The translations under genes were made by a program, and so were the position numbers. The notes under the pieces are model-generated. The model did not search any database. It was not told where the DNA came from and saw only the letters and a list, made by a program, of their open reading frames with translations. This document shows, piece by piece, positions 9,185 through 19,390 of a DNA stretch of 64,000 nucleotides. Each line of letters opens with the position of its first letter. The stretch's first letter is position 1. This stretch comes from Chaetoderma sp. LZ-2023a (Eukaryota > Mollusca > Caudofoveata > Chaetodermatida > Chaetodermatidae), in NCBI GenBank assembly GCA_034401795.1, contig CM067363.1, forward strand, positions 30,990,855 to 31,054,854. The letters run 5' to 3'.

Positions 9185-9563
9185 GTTGTCATCAGGTCAA
9201 GGAGTAATAAGAGTGTAAACTCTAAATGGGCGTCCGATATCCCATCCGTGCTGGCATATATGTTAATGGAGGCGCTGTCAAACAGGTGATTTACAGCTGT
9301 GAACAGGCTAGGACTGGTAGCTTTCCATAGGTTGCTGTTGGCACCTGGGAGATACTCTATCACGTCCCGACCAACTTCTACCAGTGAGCTGCTGCGTGCA
9401 CTGCCCGGAGGTTGATGTAGCACTTCGGCATGTATGTATGTTGTGCCCTGCCGGGGCACCTCGAAGAGGACCCATTCTACACGGTACTGTACCACCCGTC
9501 TCCCCTCTAAGAGGGTGAGATTACGTTCTCACCACCGGAGAGCAGCAGTCGGACAATCGGCAT
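9181..9563 (-). pseudogene. Polinton protein of unknown function, frameshift near the N-terminus
   Basis: The ATG at 9561-9563 sits directly beside the bidirectional promoter and encodes MPIVRLLLSGGENV before the frame stops. From about 9515 the neighbouring frame continues (VVQYRVEWVLFEVPRQGTTY, then LEFTLLLLLDLMTT) to TGA at 9181. A one- or two-base indel near 9515-9525 therefore breaks a gene of about 125 codons. The middle is beta-like and the end hydrophobic. Function unknown. Confidence 0.55.
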
Positions 9564-9601
9564 GGCTATATGTCTCGTTTAAACCCCTCCTATAGCGTGT
9601 T
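9564..9601. promoter_or_regulatory. Palindromic bidirectional promoter
   Basis: Thirty-eight bases separate divergent ATGs at 9563(-) and 9602(+). The centre is the perfect 8-base palindrome GTTTAAAC (9577-9584). Exactly six bases away on each side is an outward-reading TATAGC (minus strand from 9570 to 9565, plus strand 9591-9596). The symmetry suggests that one central element drives both genes. Confidence 0.6.
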
Positions 9602-10554
9602 ATGGAACCTATATTTGCTCACTCAACTGGTCTTGCTGACCTCGCAGATGTGTACGCAGTTGATGCTGCCAAGGTAGAAGAGAGCGATGGCAAGTCATTC
9701 ACCCTAAAGTACGAAGCAAGCTCAAAGGCATTCTCCCTCCACGCCATTGGTGGTGATGGGGTGGAGCTGCTTACAGACCTCAAGGATGTGACGAAGGCAT
9801 CTGGGTCACAACATAGATGGCCACAAGATCGTGTTTCGGTATGATTTCCCGAAGAGGAAGTACATCCTCGAGCCATTGATTGAGCTCTCGGATACAGAGG
9901 TGGCAGACATCAACACCCTAAATAGCGACCTCAGCTTTCATCTGGTCAAACCCTATTCGAGCGGTGCCCCGCCGATGGTCCGTTATTGACCCTGGCAAAA
10001 AACCTGCAGTTCATATTTGAGAAGAATGAAGTGTGGTACCGCGCTGGACCTGGGGTTGACTGGCAAACATGGCTGCCCCTAAATAGGCCTTCCACACTCA
10101 TTGACATAGAGGTTACTCCCCTCTCCACTGTTGTGAAAAAGGATGGGACAGTTCGAAAGCTCTACAATCGGGGATCATCCTTCCTCACCTACATAGGTGA
10201 AGGTGTCTCCCTGACGAGGGTGGGTCACCGGATCGGGGTTACAGGTGGAAAGCTCATGCTGCTGGACCAGAAGAAGCTGTTAGCCTCCAGGAGGCCACCC
10301 TATGGGTAGATGGGGTGTCACATGTCTCCAAAGTCAAGGGTGCTGTTAAACTGCTTCAGCGAGTCGGACTCACTAGCCCGCAAATGACTCATATAGTCCT
10401 AGAGCTACGTTTCTTAACCGGCGGCAGAGTGAAACAGCTAGCCCCTGCCCCTGAAGGGATGAAGATCACTATTGATCGGGATGGAACAGGGCTCGATCTG
10501 GCACAGATATTTCTCGAGGGGTTCACTCTGTTCAGTTTAACTCTTCATATATAG
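9602..10554 (+). pseudogene. Plus-strand Polinton gene of unknown function, about three frameshifts
   Basis: Starts at the ATG after TATAGC. Sensible blocks are FAHSTGLADLADVYAVDAAK (first frame to ~9805), KYILEPLIELSDTEVADINT (second frame to 9989), WYRAGPGVDWQTWLPLNRPS through RVGHRIGVTGGKLML (third frame to ~10290) and VKLLQRVGLTSPQMTHIVLE (to 10554). Overlapping frames near 9810, 9980 and 10280 imply three small indels in one protein of about 315 residues, rich in beta-type sequence. It could be a structural protein; I recognise no family. Its stop overlaps the TATATAGC box of the next gene. Confidence 0.55.
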
Positions 10555-10556
10555 CC
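10536..10556 (+). promoter_or_regulatory. Candidate promoter of gene at 10557(+)
   Basis: TTTAAC (10536-10541), six bases, TATATAGC (10548-10555), one base, then ATG at 10557. The spacing matches the other modules in the element. Confidence 0.5.
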
Positions 10557-10838
10557 ATGCTTCTCATCATACTGCTCGTGCTGGAGTCTACAGCAGTGGC
10601 ACAGGGTACTGAGAGTGCCATGATATTGGATGCCAAGTGGGCCCACTTCCGGGATGACCCCCCCCCCCCCCCCCCCCAGTACAATCCTTGGGTTGACCCC
10701 TTGCGGAGAAACATTTACGACCGCTTTCAACCACGTAAAGAGATCGAGTCTGTCTGCCACTTCTATGGGGTGGAGGGTAGGCCGTGGTTGTCTGCTGGAG
10801 ACCCCTGCTCAGCACCAGATTCTCTGCGTAACATGTGA
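10557..10838 (+). CDS. Putative secreted or virion surface protein with proline run
   Basis: The frame of 93 codons begins with a signal-peptide-like MLLIILLVLESTAVAQG and continues with WAHFRDD, a run of prolines encoded by a 20-base C tract (10658-10677), and a Cys-containing basic domain (RRNIYDRFQPRKEIESVCHF). A slip in the C tract would change the downstream frame, so the true C-terminus is uncertain; however, the current frame after the tract reads sensibly. It is preceded by the TTTAAC/TATATAGC module and overlaps the next frame at ATGTGA. Function unknown. Confidence 0.5.
   Translation: MLLIILLVLESTAVAQGTESAMILDAKWAHFRDDPPPPPPQYNPWVDPLRRNIYDRFQPRKEIESVCHFYGVEGRPWLSAGDPCSAPDSLRNM
10658..10677. 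repeat. Homopolymer of 20 C
   Basis: An uninterrupted C tract inside a coding frame; its length is likely to be variable or misread. Confidence 0.95.
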
Positions 10839-10840
10839 AC

Positions 10841-11134
10841 ATGCCAGAGTCTGTCATGGTTCACATGCTAATCACTTTAGCCTCCTCCCAGGTGAGCGTT
10901 GTCAAGGTAGCTGGAAGCCCCTATGGGTGGTCCCATCATGCCGATGCGACTCTAGCAGAGACTACGTGTTTGTCTGAGCCTACACAGAATAGAGGCCGGC
11001 CACTGGCCGGTATCCTGAGGAGGTTCTCCCGGACAGGTGGGGTCCAGCGATGTCCGGAAGAAAATGATCAAATTCCTATGCCCCAGGGATTGAGAGTGGT
11101 GGGGGTCGCAGATCGCCGAACGGCGGCCAATTGA
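10841..11134 (+). CDS. Possible small terminal gene of the Polinton
   Basis: A frame of 97 codons starting two bases after the previous stop. It has a mildly hydrophobic start (VMVHMLITLASSQVSVVKVA) and a basic, Arg-rich end near the element terminus. It may overlap the terminal inverted repeat, which cannot be compared here because the left end lies outside the window. No family is recognised and coding is uncertain. Confidence 0.3.
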   Translation: MPESVMVHMLITLASSQVSVVKVAGSPYGWSHHADATLAETTCLSEPTQNRGRPLAGILRRFSRTGGVQRCPEENDQIPMPQGLRVVGVADRRTAAN

Positions 11135-11170
11135 GGGCGGTAGTATCATTTTACTACCGACACTACTACT
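11120..11170. repeat. Right terminus of the Polinton (inferred end of terminal inverted repeat)
   Basis: The GC-rich coding sequence stops and AT-rich sequence begins at about 11170. Read inward from there the minus strand begins AGTAGTAGTGTCGGTAGTAA, with AGTAGT/GGTAGT sub-repeats, which fits Polinton ends. The other end is outside the window, so the TIR length and target duplication cannot be checked. Confidence 0.45.
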
Positions 11171-11398
11171 CTTTCTAAATAATACGGTACATTAACAATG
11201 TGTCTAAGAATAACAGACAAATTAGTCAGAACCTCATACATTGTTAATGTCTGGCTGAACTTGTATTTGTTATTGAATATTACATGTAACTCAACTACCA
11301 TACCGGTATATATTTATATATAATCTCTGTGTGGCAGCATTTATGTGTACGTGCCTACATTTTATGTTAATGTCTAACCTATTTCAAAATCTAAGATT
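11171..11398. other. AT-rich sequence, nothing recognised
   Basis: Flank of the Polinton with no open frames or repeats that I can support. Confidence 0.6.
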
Positions 11399-11640
11399 AG
11401 CTGGGATTTTCTTGAAGTTGTAGATAGCTGGGACTTTCTGGAATAAAATTGAACCTAGGCTGGATTTTCTTGAACGTTCAAGCAAGCTGGAATTTTTTTA
11501 ACGTTCAAGTAAGCTGGGATTTTTTTAACGTTCAAGCAAGCTGGGATTTTCTTGAATGTTCAAGTTAGCTCGGATTTTCTTGAATGTTCAAGTTAGCTCG
11601 GATTTTCTTGAATGTTAAAGCTATCTGGAATTTTCTTGGA
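11399..11640. repeat. Minisatellite, 27-28 bp unit, about nine copies
   Basis: Consecutive copies begin CTGGGATTTTCTTGAA at about 11399, 11428, 11460, 11487, 11514, 11541, 11569, 11597 and 11625. Central copies contain the palindrome TTGAACGTTCAA or its variant. Confidence 0.85.
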
Positions 11641-11744
11641 TTTTACATCAACTAGGCCTTTCTTAGATTTTCTTGAATTGTCTTGAATTTTATGTGGCCA
11701 ATACCAGCAAGCTAATCCAAGCTATTCCAAGTTATTAAAGGCAA

Positions 11745-11925
11745 CAGCACCAAGACAAATTAGTTACAAAATATTCAACAGCTTACCGTTATAGTTTTCA
11801 GGAAGTTGATAGTCAGTGCATTCGATGATCGATCGATCCCAACATGACGAAGTGTGGGTGGAGCTTAGCTAGAGGTGGGCGGGGAATGGCTAAAACTGGA
11901 AATGTCCATTAAAGACATGATTGCT
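11745..11925 (+). repeat. Foldback element family H1, partial copy (one stem arm plus tail)
   Basis: Carries the arm AATTAGTTACAAAATATTCA and the tail with GATCGATCGATCCCAACATG and GTGTGGGTGGAGCTTAGCTA. The same arm and tail occur at 55552-55760, and in reverse orientation at 36885-37140. Confidence 0.6.
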
Positions 11926-13045
11926 TATGTGATAAATCCGCTGTACCATTAAGTTATTAGGGGGCCAAGCCATCATGGCTGGGACCCTATTGTTATTTTC
12001 GTATATGGCCTATTCGCGTACAGTCTGGTCCTAGAGATGGTGGTATGATCAGCGGACAGATGTATGTAAGTGTCTACGGCTTCGGGGGATGAAGCTACTG
12101 ATCGAGCTGACGATGGAATGATTGACTGATGGATGAATATAATTGTCTATTACCGGTGATAAGTGACAGATTGACTGCCAGACTTGAATATTCCATGGTC
12201 GTTTCACTAATTAACAGAGCGGCCGAGGTATTGACGGACTGACTGACGGGGCGACCGACTGACTGACTAAATTAGTGACTTCCACCGACTGACTGACTGC
12301 ACAATTGTCTTCATTGACTAACATACAGCTTCTCAGATTAGGCTATACTTTAACTTCTAACATCATAACAAGTTGACAACACTAAGTTTTTATATCATAT
12401 ATCTTTCTTCTTCATGTAAATTCAACAACAGCATACAGACAGTCTTCTCGTGGGCATCACCCACCAACGATCTCCTCAATCAATATAAAACCTTCATTTT
12501 TATACAAGTCTCCACAATGGTCACAACAATAATTAAACATAGATTATGCAAATGACAGGTGACATTTGACAACAGTTTTCCTAATTTTCTTTTATACAAT
12601 CTGCCAATGTACACATACATGCCTACTATCAATTTAAACCAGAACATTTAAAATTAGATGTCTTTTGTTATACTATTTCGGCATGCATCAACTGGCTCAG
12701 ACCATTCAAGATTTGCTGACTGCCACTAATCACCAGACAGCTGTTGTGGTCATTCATGCGTAGCTTGATTGTGGCACATAGTGTTTTATCGAGGATTTAT
12801 GCTTCTTGGCTGCCTATGACACCAGGATTGGATGGGCGTGGCTTACAGATTCCCTCCTAAATGTTTTTATTTTTCATGTATAGTAAAATCTCTCCTGCCA
12901 TATCATTCTGTTTATTATTTTTCCACTCTAGCGCTAAAAATGCTATAACTTGAAAACGTCTGGGGAAAAATTGACAAGAGGTTACAGGATATTTAGGAAA
13001 TAATATCGGATAGGTTTTGACCCCCAATGAATCTGATTGGCTGCT
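11926..13045. other. Intergenic sequence, no gene recognised
   Basis: Contains GACT-rich simple sequence near 12230-12300 and otherwise AT-rich sequence. No frame looks coding. Confidence 0.6.
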
Positions 13046-13430
13046 TGGCTCGGCGGCCATCTAGGATTTGCTTAAATTTTTTTGCGGATTTTCAAAATTC
13101 TTCAAAACCACAGGGCCGTTTTGGCTGAAACTCAGAATCTAGGATATAGTTATGGACCTGAATAAAAATCGCTCAAGAGAACTTATTGGGCAATCGGTTC
13201 AGCGGCCATCTTGATGACCTCTCAAATCTGCAAATTATTTTGCAGTTTTAAAAATGTTCTCTGAAAGGACCAGGACGATTGATGTGAAACTCATAAGTCG
13301 GTATCTGGGTTCATCCAAGAATCAAAATTGTTCAAGAGAACTTGATTGGCTCTTGTCTGCAGCGGCCATCTTAGTGATGTCATAACATACAAAAAGTAGT
13401 TTTTCTCTGAGACTACTGAACCGATTTTTC
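13046..13430. repeat. Degenerate tandem repeat, about 155-160 bp unit, about three copies
   Basis: CGGCCATCTAGG/CGGCCATCTTGA/CGGCCATCTTAG recur near 13051, 13204 and 13364. Each is preceded by GCTCAAGAGAACTTATTGG-like sequence and followed by an AAACTCAGAATCTAGG-like block. Confidence 0.6.
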
Positions 13431-13519
13431 TGAAATTTGAGGAATTTCATGATGCACCAGGAACAATTCAAAGATCATGAAGAGATCGATAGATCCAACA
13501 AGAAATTTGCGGAATTAAA

Positions 13520-15240
13520 TATCTCGCCTGTCTCCTGTTTGTCAGTTACCTTGACCTTTGACCTTCTGCCATCAAGGTTATCATGCTGCTTCCTAAGATT
13601 ATGGGTAACCAGGTATCCAAGTTTAGTTGCAATAGGTTTAACCAATCCTGAAATATAAGATGAGAGGTTTTGCTAAACGCAAAAACTTAATGTTGAAATA
13701 ACAGAGTTCTGTATCAAGGTCAATGACCTTGACCTTGTTTACCCCACCATCATCATGCTGCTTCCTAATATTATAGGTAACCATGTATCCAAGTTCAGTT
13801 GCAATAGGCTTAACCAATCCTGAAATATAAGCTGAGACGTTTTGCCAATCGCAAAAACTTAATGTTGAAATAACAGAGTTCTGTATCAAGGTCACGGTGA
13901 CCGTGTGACCCTAACATCATCAAGCTGCTTCCTATCATTATAGATAACCATGTATCCAAGTTTAGTTGCAATAGGCTTAACCAATCCTGAAATATAAGCT
14001 TAAAAGTTTTGCTAAACGCAAAATCTTAATGTTGAAAAAGCAGAGTTCACTATCAAAATCACAGTGACCTTGACATTTGACCTTGTGAATCCAACATCAT
14101 CATGCTGCTTCCTAAGATTATAGGTAACCTTGTATCCAAGTTTAGTTGCAATAGGTTTAACCAATCCTGAAATACAAGCTGAAAAGTTTTGCTAAACACA
14201 AAAACATAATGTTGAAATAACAGAGTTCTGTATCAGTCACAGTGACCTAGACCTTTGAGCTTGTGAACCCAACATCATCATGCTGCTTCCTAAGATTATA
14301 GGTAACCATGTATCCAAGCTTAGTTGCAATAAGCTTAACCAAATCTGAAATACTAGCTGAAGTTTTGCTAAACGCAAAAACTTAATGTTGAAATAACAGA
14401 GTTCTGTATCAAGGTCACGGTGTGACCTAGACCGTTGACCTTGTGAACCCAACCTCATCATGCTGCTTCCTAAGATTGTAGGTAACCATGTATCCAAGTT
14501 TAGTTGCAATAAGCTTAACCAATTCTGAAATACAAACTGAAGTTTTGCTAAACACAAAAACTTAATGTCAAAATAACAGTTCTGTATTAAGGTCAGTGAG
14601 GTTGACCTTTGATCCCAACATCATCCTGCTGCTTCCTACCATTATAGATAACCATGTATCCAAGTTTATTTGCAATAGGCTTAACCAATCCTGAAATATA
14701 AGCCGAAGTGTTGCTAAACACCAAAACTTAATGTTGACACCGTCGGAAAAGTGATACCTGTCTCCCTTTTTCTGCTTCACAGGCGAGACAAATACCTGGC
14801 TGCAATCGGCCAATGACATGTGACTATTTCAGCGGCTTAACCAATCCTCAATTATAAGCTGAAATGTTTTGCTAGCCGGAAAAACGTAATGGTGAAAAGG
14901 CAGAACTCTGTATCAGTCACAGTGAACTTTGACCTTGTGAACCCAACATCATCATGCTGCTTCCTAAGAGTATAGGTAACCACGCATCCAAGTTTAGTTG
15001 CAATAGGTGTAACCAATCCTGAAATACAAGCTGAAAAGTTTTGCTAAATGCAAAAACATGTTGAAATAACAGTGTTCTGTATCAAGGTCACAGTGACCTT
15101 GACCTTTGACCCCAACATCATCATGCTGCTTCCGATAATTATAGGTAACCATGTATCCAAGCTTAGCTGCAATAGGCTTAACCAATCCTGAAATATAAGC
15201 TGAAGTGTTGCTAAACACAAAAAATTAATGTTGACGCCGT
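13520..15240. repeat. Satellite array, about 165-190 bp unit, about ten copies
   Basis: The block GTTTTGCTAAACGCAAAAAC recurs near 13667, 13836, 14008, 14189, 14355, 14543, 14712, 14868, 15038 and 15212 with moderate divergence. Each unit also carries CATCATCATGCTGCTTCCTA, AACCATGTATCCAAGTTTAG and a GGTCAnnnTGACCT-type block. Reading frames across the array on the minus strand are products of the repeat and not genes. Related single units occur at 27520-27900 and 61340-61590. Confidence 0.9.
14752..14822. repeat. 70 bp sub-repeat, copy 1
   Basis: Contains TGTCTCCCTTTTTCTGCTTC and AGGCGAGACAAATACCTGGC. Nearly the same 70 bp recur at 15257-15328, so it may mark the end of an array unit block. 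Confidence 0.8.
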
Positions 15241-15256
15241 CGCCGTCGGAAAAGTG

Positions 15257-15328
15257 ATACCAATGTCTCCCTTTTTCTGCTTCGCAGGCGAGACAAATAC
15301 CTGGCTGCAATCGGCCAATGACATGTGA
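15257..15328. repeat. 70 bp sub-repeat, copy 2
   Basis: Second copy of the block at 14752-14822, preceded here by a GCCGTCGCCGTCGGAAAAGT stretch. Confidence 0.8.
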
Positions 15329-15329
15329 G

Positions 15330-16915
15330 TATTTCGGCGGCCATTTTTAACTTTTTTATTTGATGGAATTTGAGTCAAAACGAGTAGGTATGCGAAAGAT
15401 GGTGTTCTGATTTCAAATTTTCTAGTTTTAAACATGTAAGTCGAAGCAATGGGTGGCCATCTTGCATTTCACGTGGCCCGAAAAATCTCTATAGGAAATG
15501 CATGGGGAAATGAAAAAAATTTGAATCACGTTCTCTCCTAGGGTTTTGGGCTGACCAAATTGAACATTGGCAGTTTTCTAGCACTATGTAGCCTGCATGT
15601 TGACCTCAAAACTATTTTTTGTTCATGAAGCGATTTTCTCGAAAATCCGTAATACGTAATTTTTGGGCAGAGTGCTGGAAGTTATACTTCTAGTGGGGTC
15701 AGAGTGTTAAAATATTGCCTATCTGTAGATACTATATGCGCTCACTGATTGATGAAATAAAATCGTTAGTGAACATATTAACGGGTCTGATATTGCAAAT
15801 ATGCGCACTGTCTTCTATTTCCGTGATTTGCCGATAAATGACGCAATTCTAGGCCGATCATTTCCGCGATTGGTTTATCAAGTTCGGACTAGGATTCCCT
15901 ATCAGGAACCGTTTACAGAACTCGAATAGCACAAGCGGTTCCAGAGATAATACGATTTTAATATCAGGATGCAATTTATTGGAAATGCATTAACCAAAAT
16001 GCTGTACATTATACTAACCAACCAGCATTACTGCAGGGTTTTCACAATGAAAATGACTTCATATAGGTTTTTGGGGGTGCTGATTTTTCTGCAAATCATT
16101 TGTAAATTGAAGCTGAAACACGCTATTCAAGCAGAAATTAACTGGTCAAAGGCATTTTCCGGGAGAACGTGAGACATTCTCATGTGAAATTGTAACTTTT
16201 AACCCACCCAAATCTCCAAGATCCTAACTTTGTACCTTCTGGTCATGCTAATAACACAATGCACAACACAAATTTGAATTATTTTTTATGCTATAAAGTA
16301 TACATGCATGTTAGATGATGTACAGTTTGCGAAACGGAAGTGAAATGGAATCACCAATTTTGTGAAACTGAAAATGGCAAATGTTGAAACAGAAAACCAC
16401 TCCCTTCTAATGCAAGAACCACAACTCCCTAATTTTAGTAAAGCTTCTGACTAGAGTAGACTCCCTTATTGTCAATCAGACAGCGACCGTAACCAGTCTA
16501 GACAGCTGAGAGTGCCCCGGATCACTGCGCATGCGCAAGAACTACTACTTACCAACAGCAACCAAATAGATTCACTTTCAATTCTTTGTTGCAAACTACG
16601 CAAAGAATTCTCAAATCATTCACACGTGGGGTGGCTAAGGGAGGGTCGCAGTGATTGAACACTAAGTATGTCTATGTGGTTTAATAAAACAACAGACCGA
16701 CCCGTGTGTGCGTGCATGCGTGTGTGGGGGGGAACAGGGGGGGGGGGGGGGGGGAGTTGTCTGTGGTCGTTGTTATTACACCATAAACATCTATACCGTT
16801 CAATCACTACTTGCTAAACCCGTAGAATTGGTCAGTGCCTCACTTTATAACCAACTAGTAGGTGGAGATTTGCGAACCCTTAAAAGAAAGTTAAAGATAA
16901 AACTGAAAGGATAAC
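15330..16915. other. Intergenic sequence with an 18-base G run
   Basis: No coding region recognised. A homopolymer of 18 G lies at 16737-16754, close to a G/T-rich stretch (16708-16736), which could form a G-quadruplex. Confidence 0.6.
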
Positions 16916-16916
16916 A

Positions 16917-19390
16917 AGAGTCCCATGGGCCTGTTGCGCTCACCTGGACCATTGGAATTTAAACCATTTGACTTTAAATAGACATGATGGATGATTTTCG
17001 AAAAATCCAAGATGGCCCCCAAAAAATTGACCAATCAAGATTCTCGTTTAATATGTTGAAGCCTACCATCATAAGATCACTCCACCCAAGTTTTGTTGGA
17101 ATCAGGCTATTGATTGAAGGAGTACCATTTTTAAATGGTTCTGAAAACTTTCAAAAAATTAGAGATGGCTGCCAAAATATTGATCTATCAAAAATCTGAA
17201 TAGAATTACTAGTGGCTAAGACAATAGGATCCTTCCAGCGCCCATGCGATTAATGAGGAGTAGCATTTTATACGTTTCCATTTTCAGAAAATCCAAGATG
17301 GCCACCATCAAAATCAAGCCGTCAAAATTCAAGATGGACGCCGGAAAAATGGTCGAATCAAAATTCTGTATACAAGTTTTGAAGCATACTACGCCAGGGT
17401 TGATTGAAATCAGCCTAGTGGTTATTGAGGAGCAGGCCTGTAAGTGATTTCCAGAACTTTTCAGAAAATCCAAGATGGCTGCGGGAAAAATTGACAAATA
17501 AAAATTCTGTATAAAAGTTCTGAAACATACCAGCATACTATCCTCCCAGCTAAGTCTGGTTGAAATTGCAAAAGCAATTTTGTTGGAGTAGCGTTGTAAA
17601 TGATTTCCTGCCATTTTTCAGAAAAATCAAGATGGCCGCCAAAGAAACTGACCAATCAAAATTCTATATGCAAGTTCTAAGGCCTACTGCCCTAGGCTCA
17701 TTCCAGCCAGTCTGGTTGAAATAGCCCTTGAAGTAGTTAATGAGCAAGCCATTTTTTTTAGAAAATTCAAGATGGCCACTGAACCAATTGACCAATCAAA
17801 ATTCTGTATACATGCTCTGAAGCATACCACTGTAGGGTCCTTCCAGCCGAGTTTGCTTAACTTGTTCAAGCGGTTAATGAGGAGTAGCCTTTTAAGTGAT
17901 TTCCCAAATTTTTCAGAAAATCCAAGATGGCCACTGGAAAAATGGACCAATCAAAATTCTGTGTATAAGTTCTGAAATCTACCAGGCTAATATCCTTCCA
18001 GCCAAGGCCGGTTGAAATTGCTCAAGCCGTTAATGAGTAGCGTTTTTCCCACCATTTTTCAGAAACTCCAAGATGGCCGCTGGAAAAATTGATCAATCAA
18101 AATTCTGTATACACGGTCTGAAACCTACGAACCTAGTATCCTTCCGTCTGGTAGTAGTCTGGTTGAAATTGCTCAAGCAGTTAATGAGGAGTAGCATTTT
18201 AAACCATTTTTTACCATTTTTCGGAAAATTCAAGATGGCTGCCAGAAAAATGGACCAATAAAAATTCTGCATTTGTGTTCTGAAGCATACTAAGCTAGGG
18301 TTCTTCCATCCAAGTTTGATTGAAATCAGCCCAGTGGTTATTGAGGAGTACTGGCTGTCAAGTGATTTCCAGAAATTTTCAGAAAATCCAAGATGGCCAC
18401 TGGAAAAATTTACCACTAAAAGTTCTGTGTACAAGTTTTGAAACCTACCAGCCTAGTACCGTTGCAGCCAAGTCTGGTTGAAATTGCTTCAGCAGTTAAT
18501 CAGGAGCAGCGTTTTAAATCATCTCCCGCCAACTTTGGAAAATTCAAGATGGCCGGCGGAAAAATGGACCAATCAAGTCTGCATAGAAGTTCGGAAACCT
18601 ACCAGCCTAGTATCATTCCAGCCAAGTCTGGTTGAAATTACTCAAGCAGTTAATGAGTAGCGTTTTAAACGATTTCCTGCCATTTTTCAGAAACTACAAG
18701 ATGGCCGCCAGGAGTATGGGAGCTTTTGGGAGGAAACTTATCCAAGATGGCCACCAACCCGTTTATCCGACAGTTTCGAAAACTGCAAATTTGAGATCAG
18801 AATACCCAAAAACATATATAAAACAAATTTGAGCCTCAAAAGCCATCAAAATTAAAAAAATTCCAATATGGCCAACAAACACGCTATATTTTGGCGGCCA
18901 TGTTTTTTCACACATCAACTTCCCTTGAACAAACTTTAATGTTTAATGGTCCTTAGTCCTAATCATATCTGCCAAATTTGGGCCCGATCTCTTCAGCAGT
19001 TCTGGAGAAGTTGTTTTCGCTAAAACTAGGTCAACCAAGATGGCCGCCAAACCATTTGACCAATCAAGTTTCCTTGGACAAACTTGCTTTAGCTCTTGCC
19101 CTAGATCATATTTCTTGAGGTTTGCATCAATCTCCCTAGCAGTTTCAGAGATTTTTAAAAACGTTTCTAAAAATCGGCCAAAATCCAAGATGGCTGCCGA
19201 CCAAATTGACAGGTTCTGTTCGTTTGAACAAACTTGGATCCCTATGTCAGAAGGATGCTTCCTGCCAAATATAAATGAAATCGGCGCAGTAGTTCTTGAG
19301 AAGTCATTTAAAAGAAAAGTTGACGGACAGACGACGGACGGTTACCACGGCATAAGCTCACTTGGCCTTTCAGGCCAGATGAGCTAATAA
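16917..19390 (+). repeat. Array of the 155-165 bp AAGATGGCCGCC repeat, complete unit with head and tail (R1)
   Basis: Starts with a head (GGGCCTGTTGCGCTCACCTG, near 16927). It contains about 15 diverged units spaced about 155 bp, each with CAAGATGGCCGCC, TTGACCAATCAAAATTCTGT, CCTTCCAGCCAAG, GGTTGAAAT and GTTAATGAGGAGTAGC. It ends with a GACGGACAGACGACGGACGG motif and the tail GCTCACTTGGCCTTTCAGGC...GAGCTAA (19348-19387). Small frames inside are incidental. Confidence 0.9.

Larger units (their letters stand above)
1..11170. mobile_element. Polinton/Maverick DNA transposon, right-hand part, degenerate
   Basis: Polintons are large self-synthesising virus-like transposons; family members encode a retroviral-type integrase, an A32-like packaging ATPase, capsid proteins, a protease and protein-primed DNA polymerase B. 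Here the integrase (left edge, truncated by the window), the ATPase (4009-4669) and a conserved Polinton protein (6675-7965) are recognisable. Small genes are packed on both strands with overlaps of a few bases. The right end is placed near 11170, where the sequence reads CACTACTACT; read inward this gives AGTAGTAGTG, and Polinton ends typically start with AG. Polymerase B and protease were not recognised. Most genes carry one or more frameshifts, so the copy looks inactive, although unpolished sequence could explain some indels. Confidence 0.82.

Noticed and set aside
10588..10857. Minus-strand frame with a polyglycine run
   Set aside because: It is antisense to the signal-peptide gene, which has the promoter module and a better N-terminus.
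13638..15435. Several minus-strand frames of 70-106 codons with similar sequences
   Set aside because: They repeat with the satellite period and are by-products of the tandem units.
16917..19390. Tandem repeats considered as a CRISPR array
   Set aside because: Units are about 155-165 bp, diverged, without short identical repeats and unique spacers, and the context is eukaryotic.
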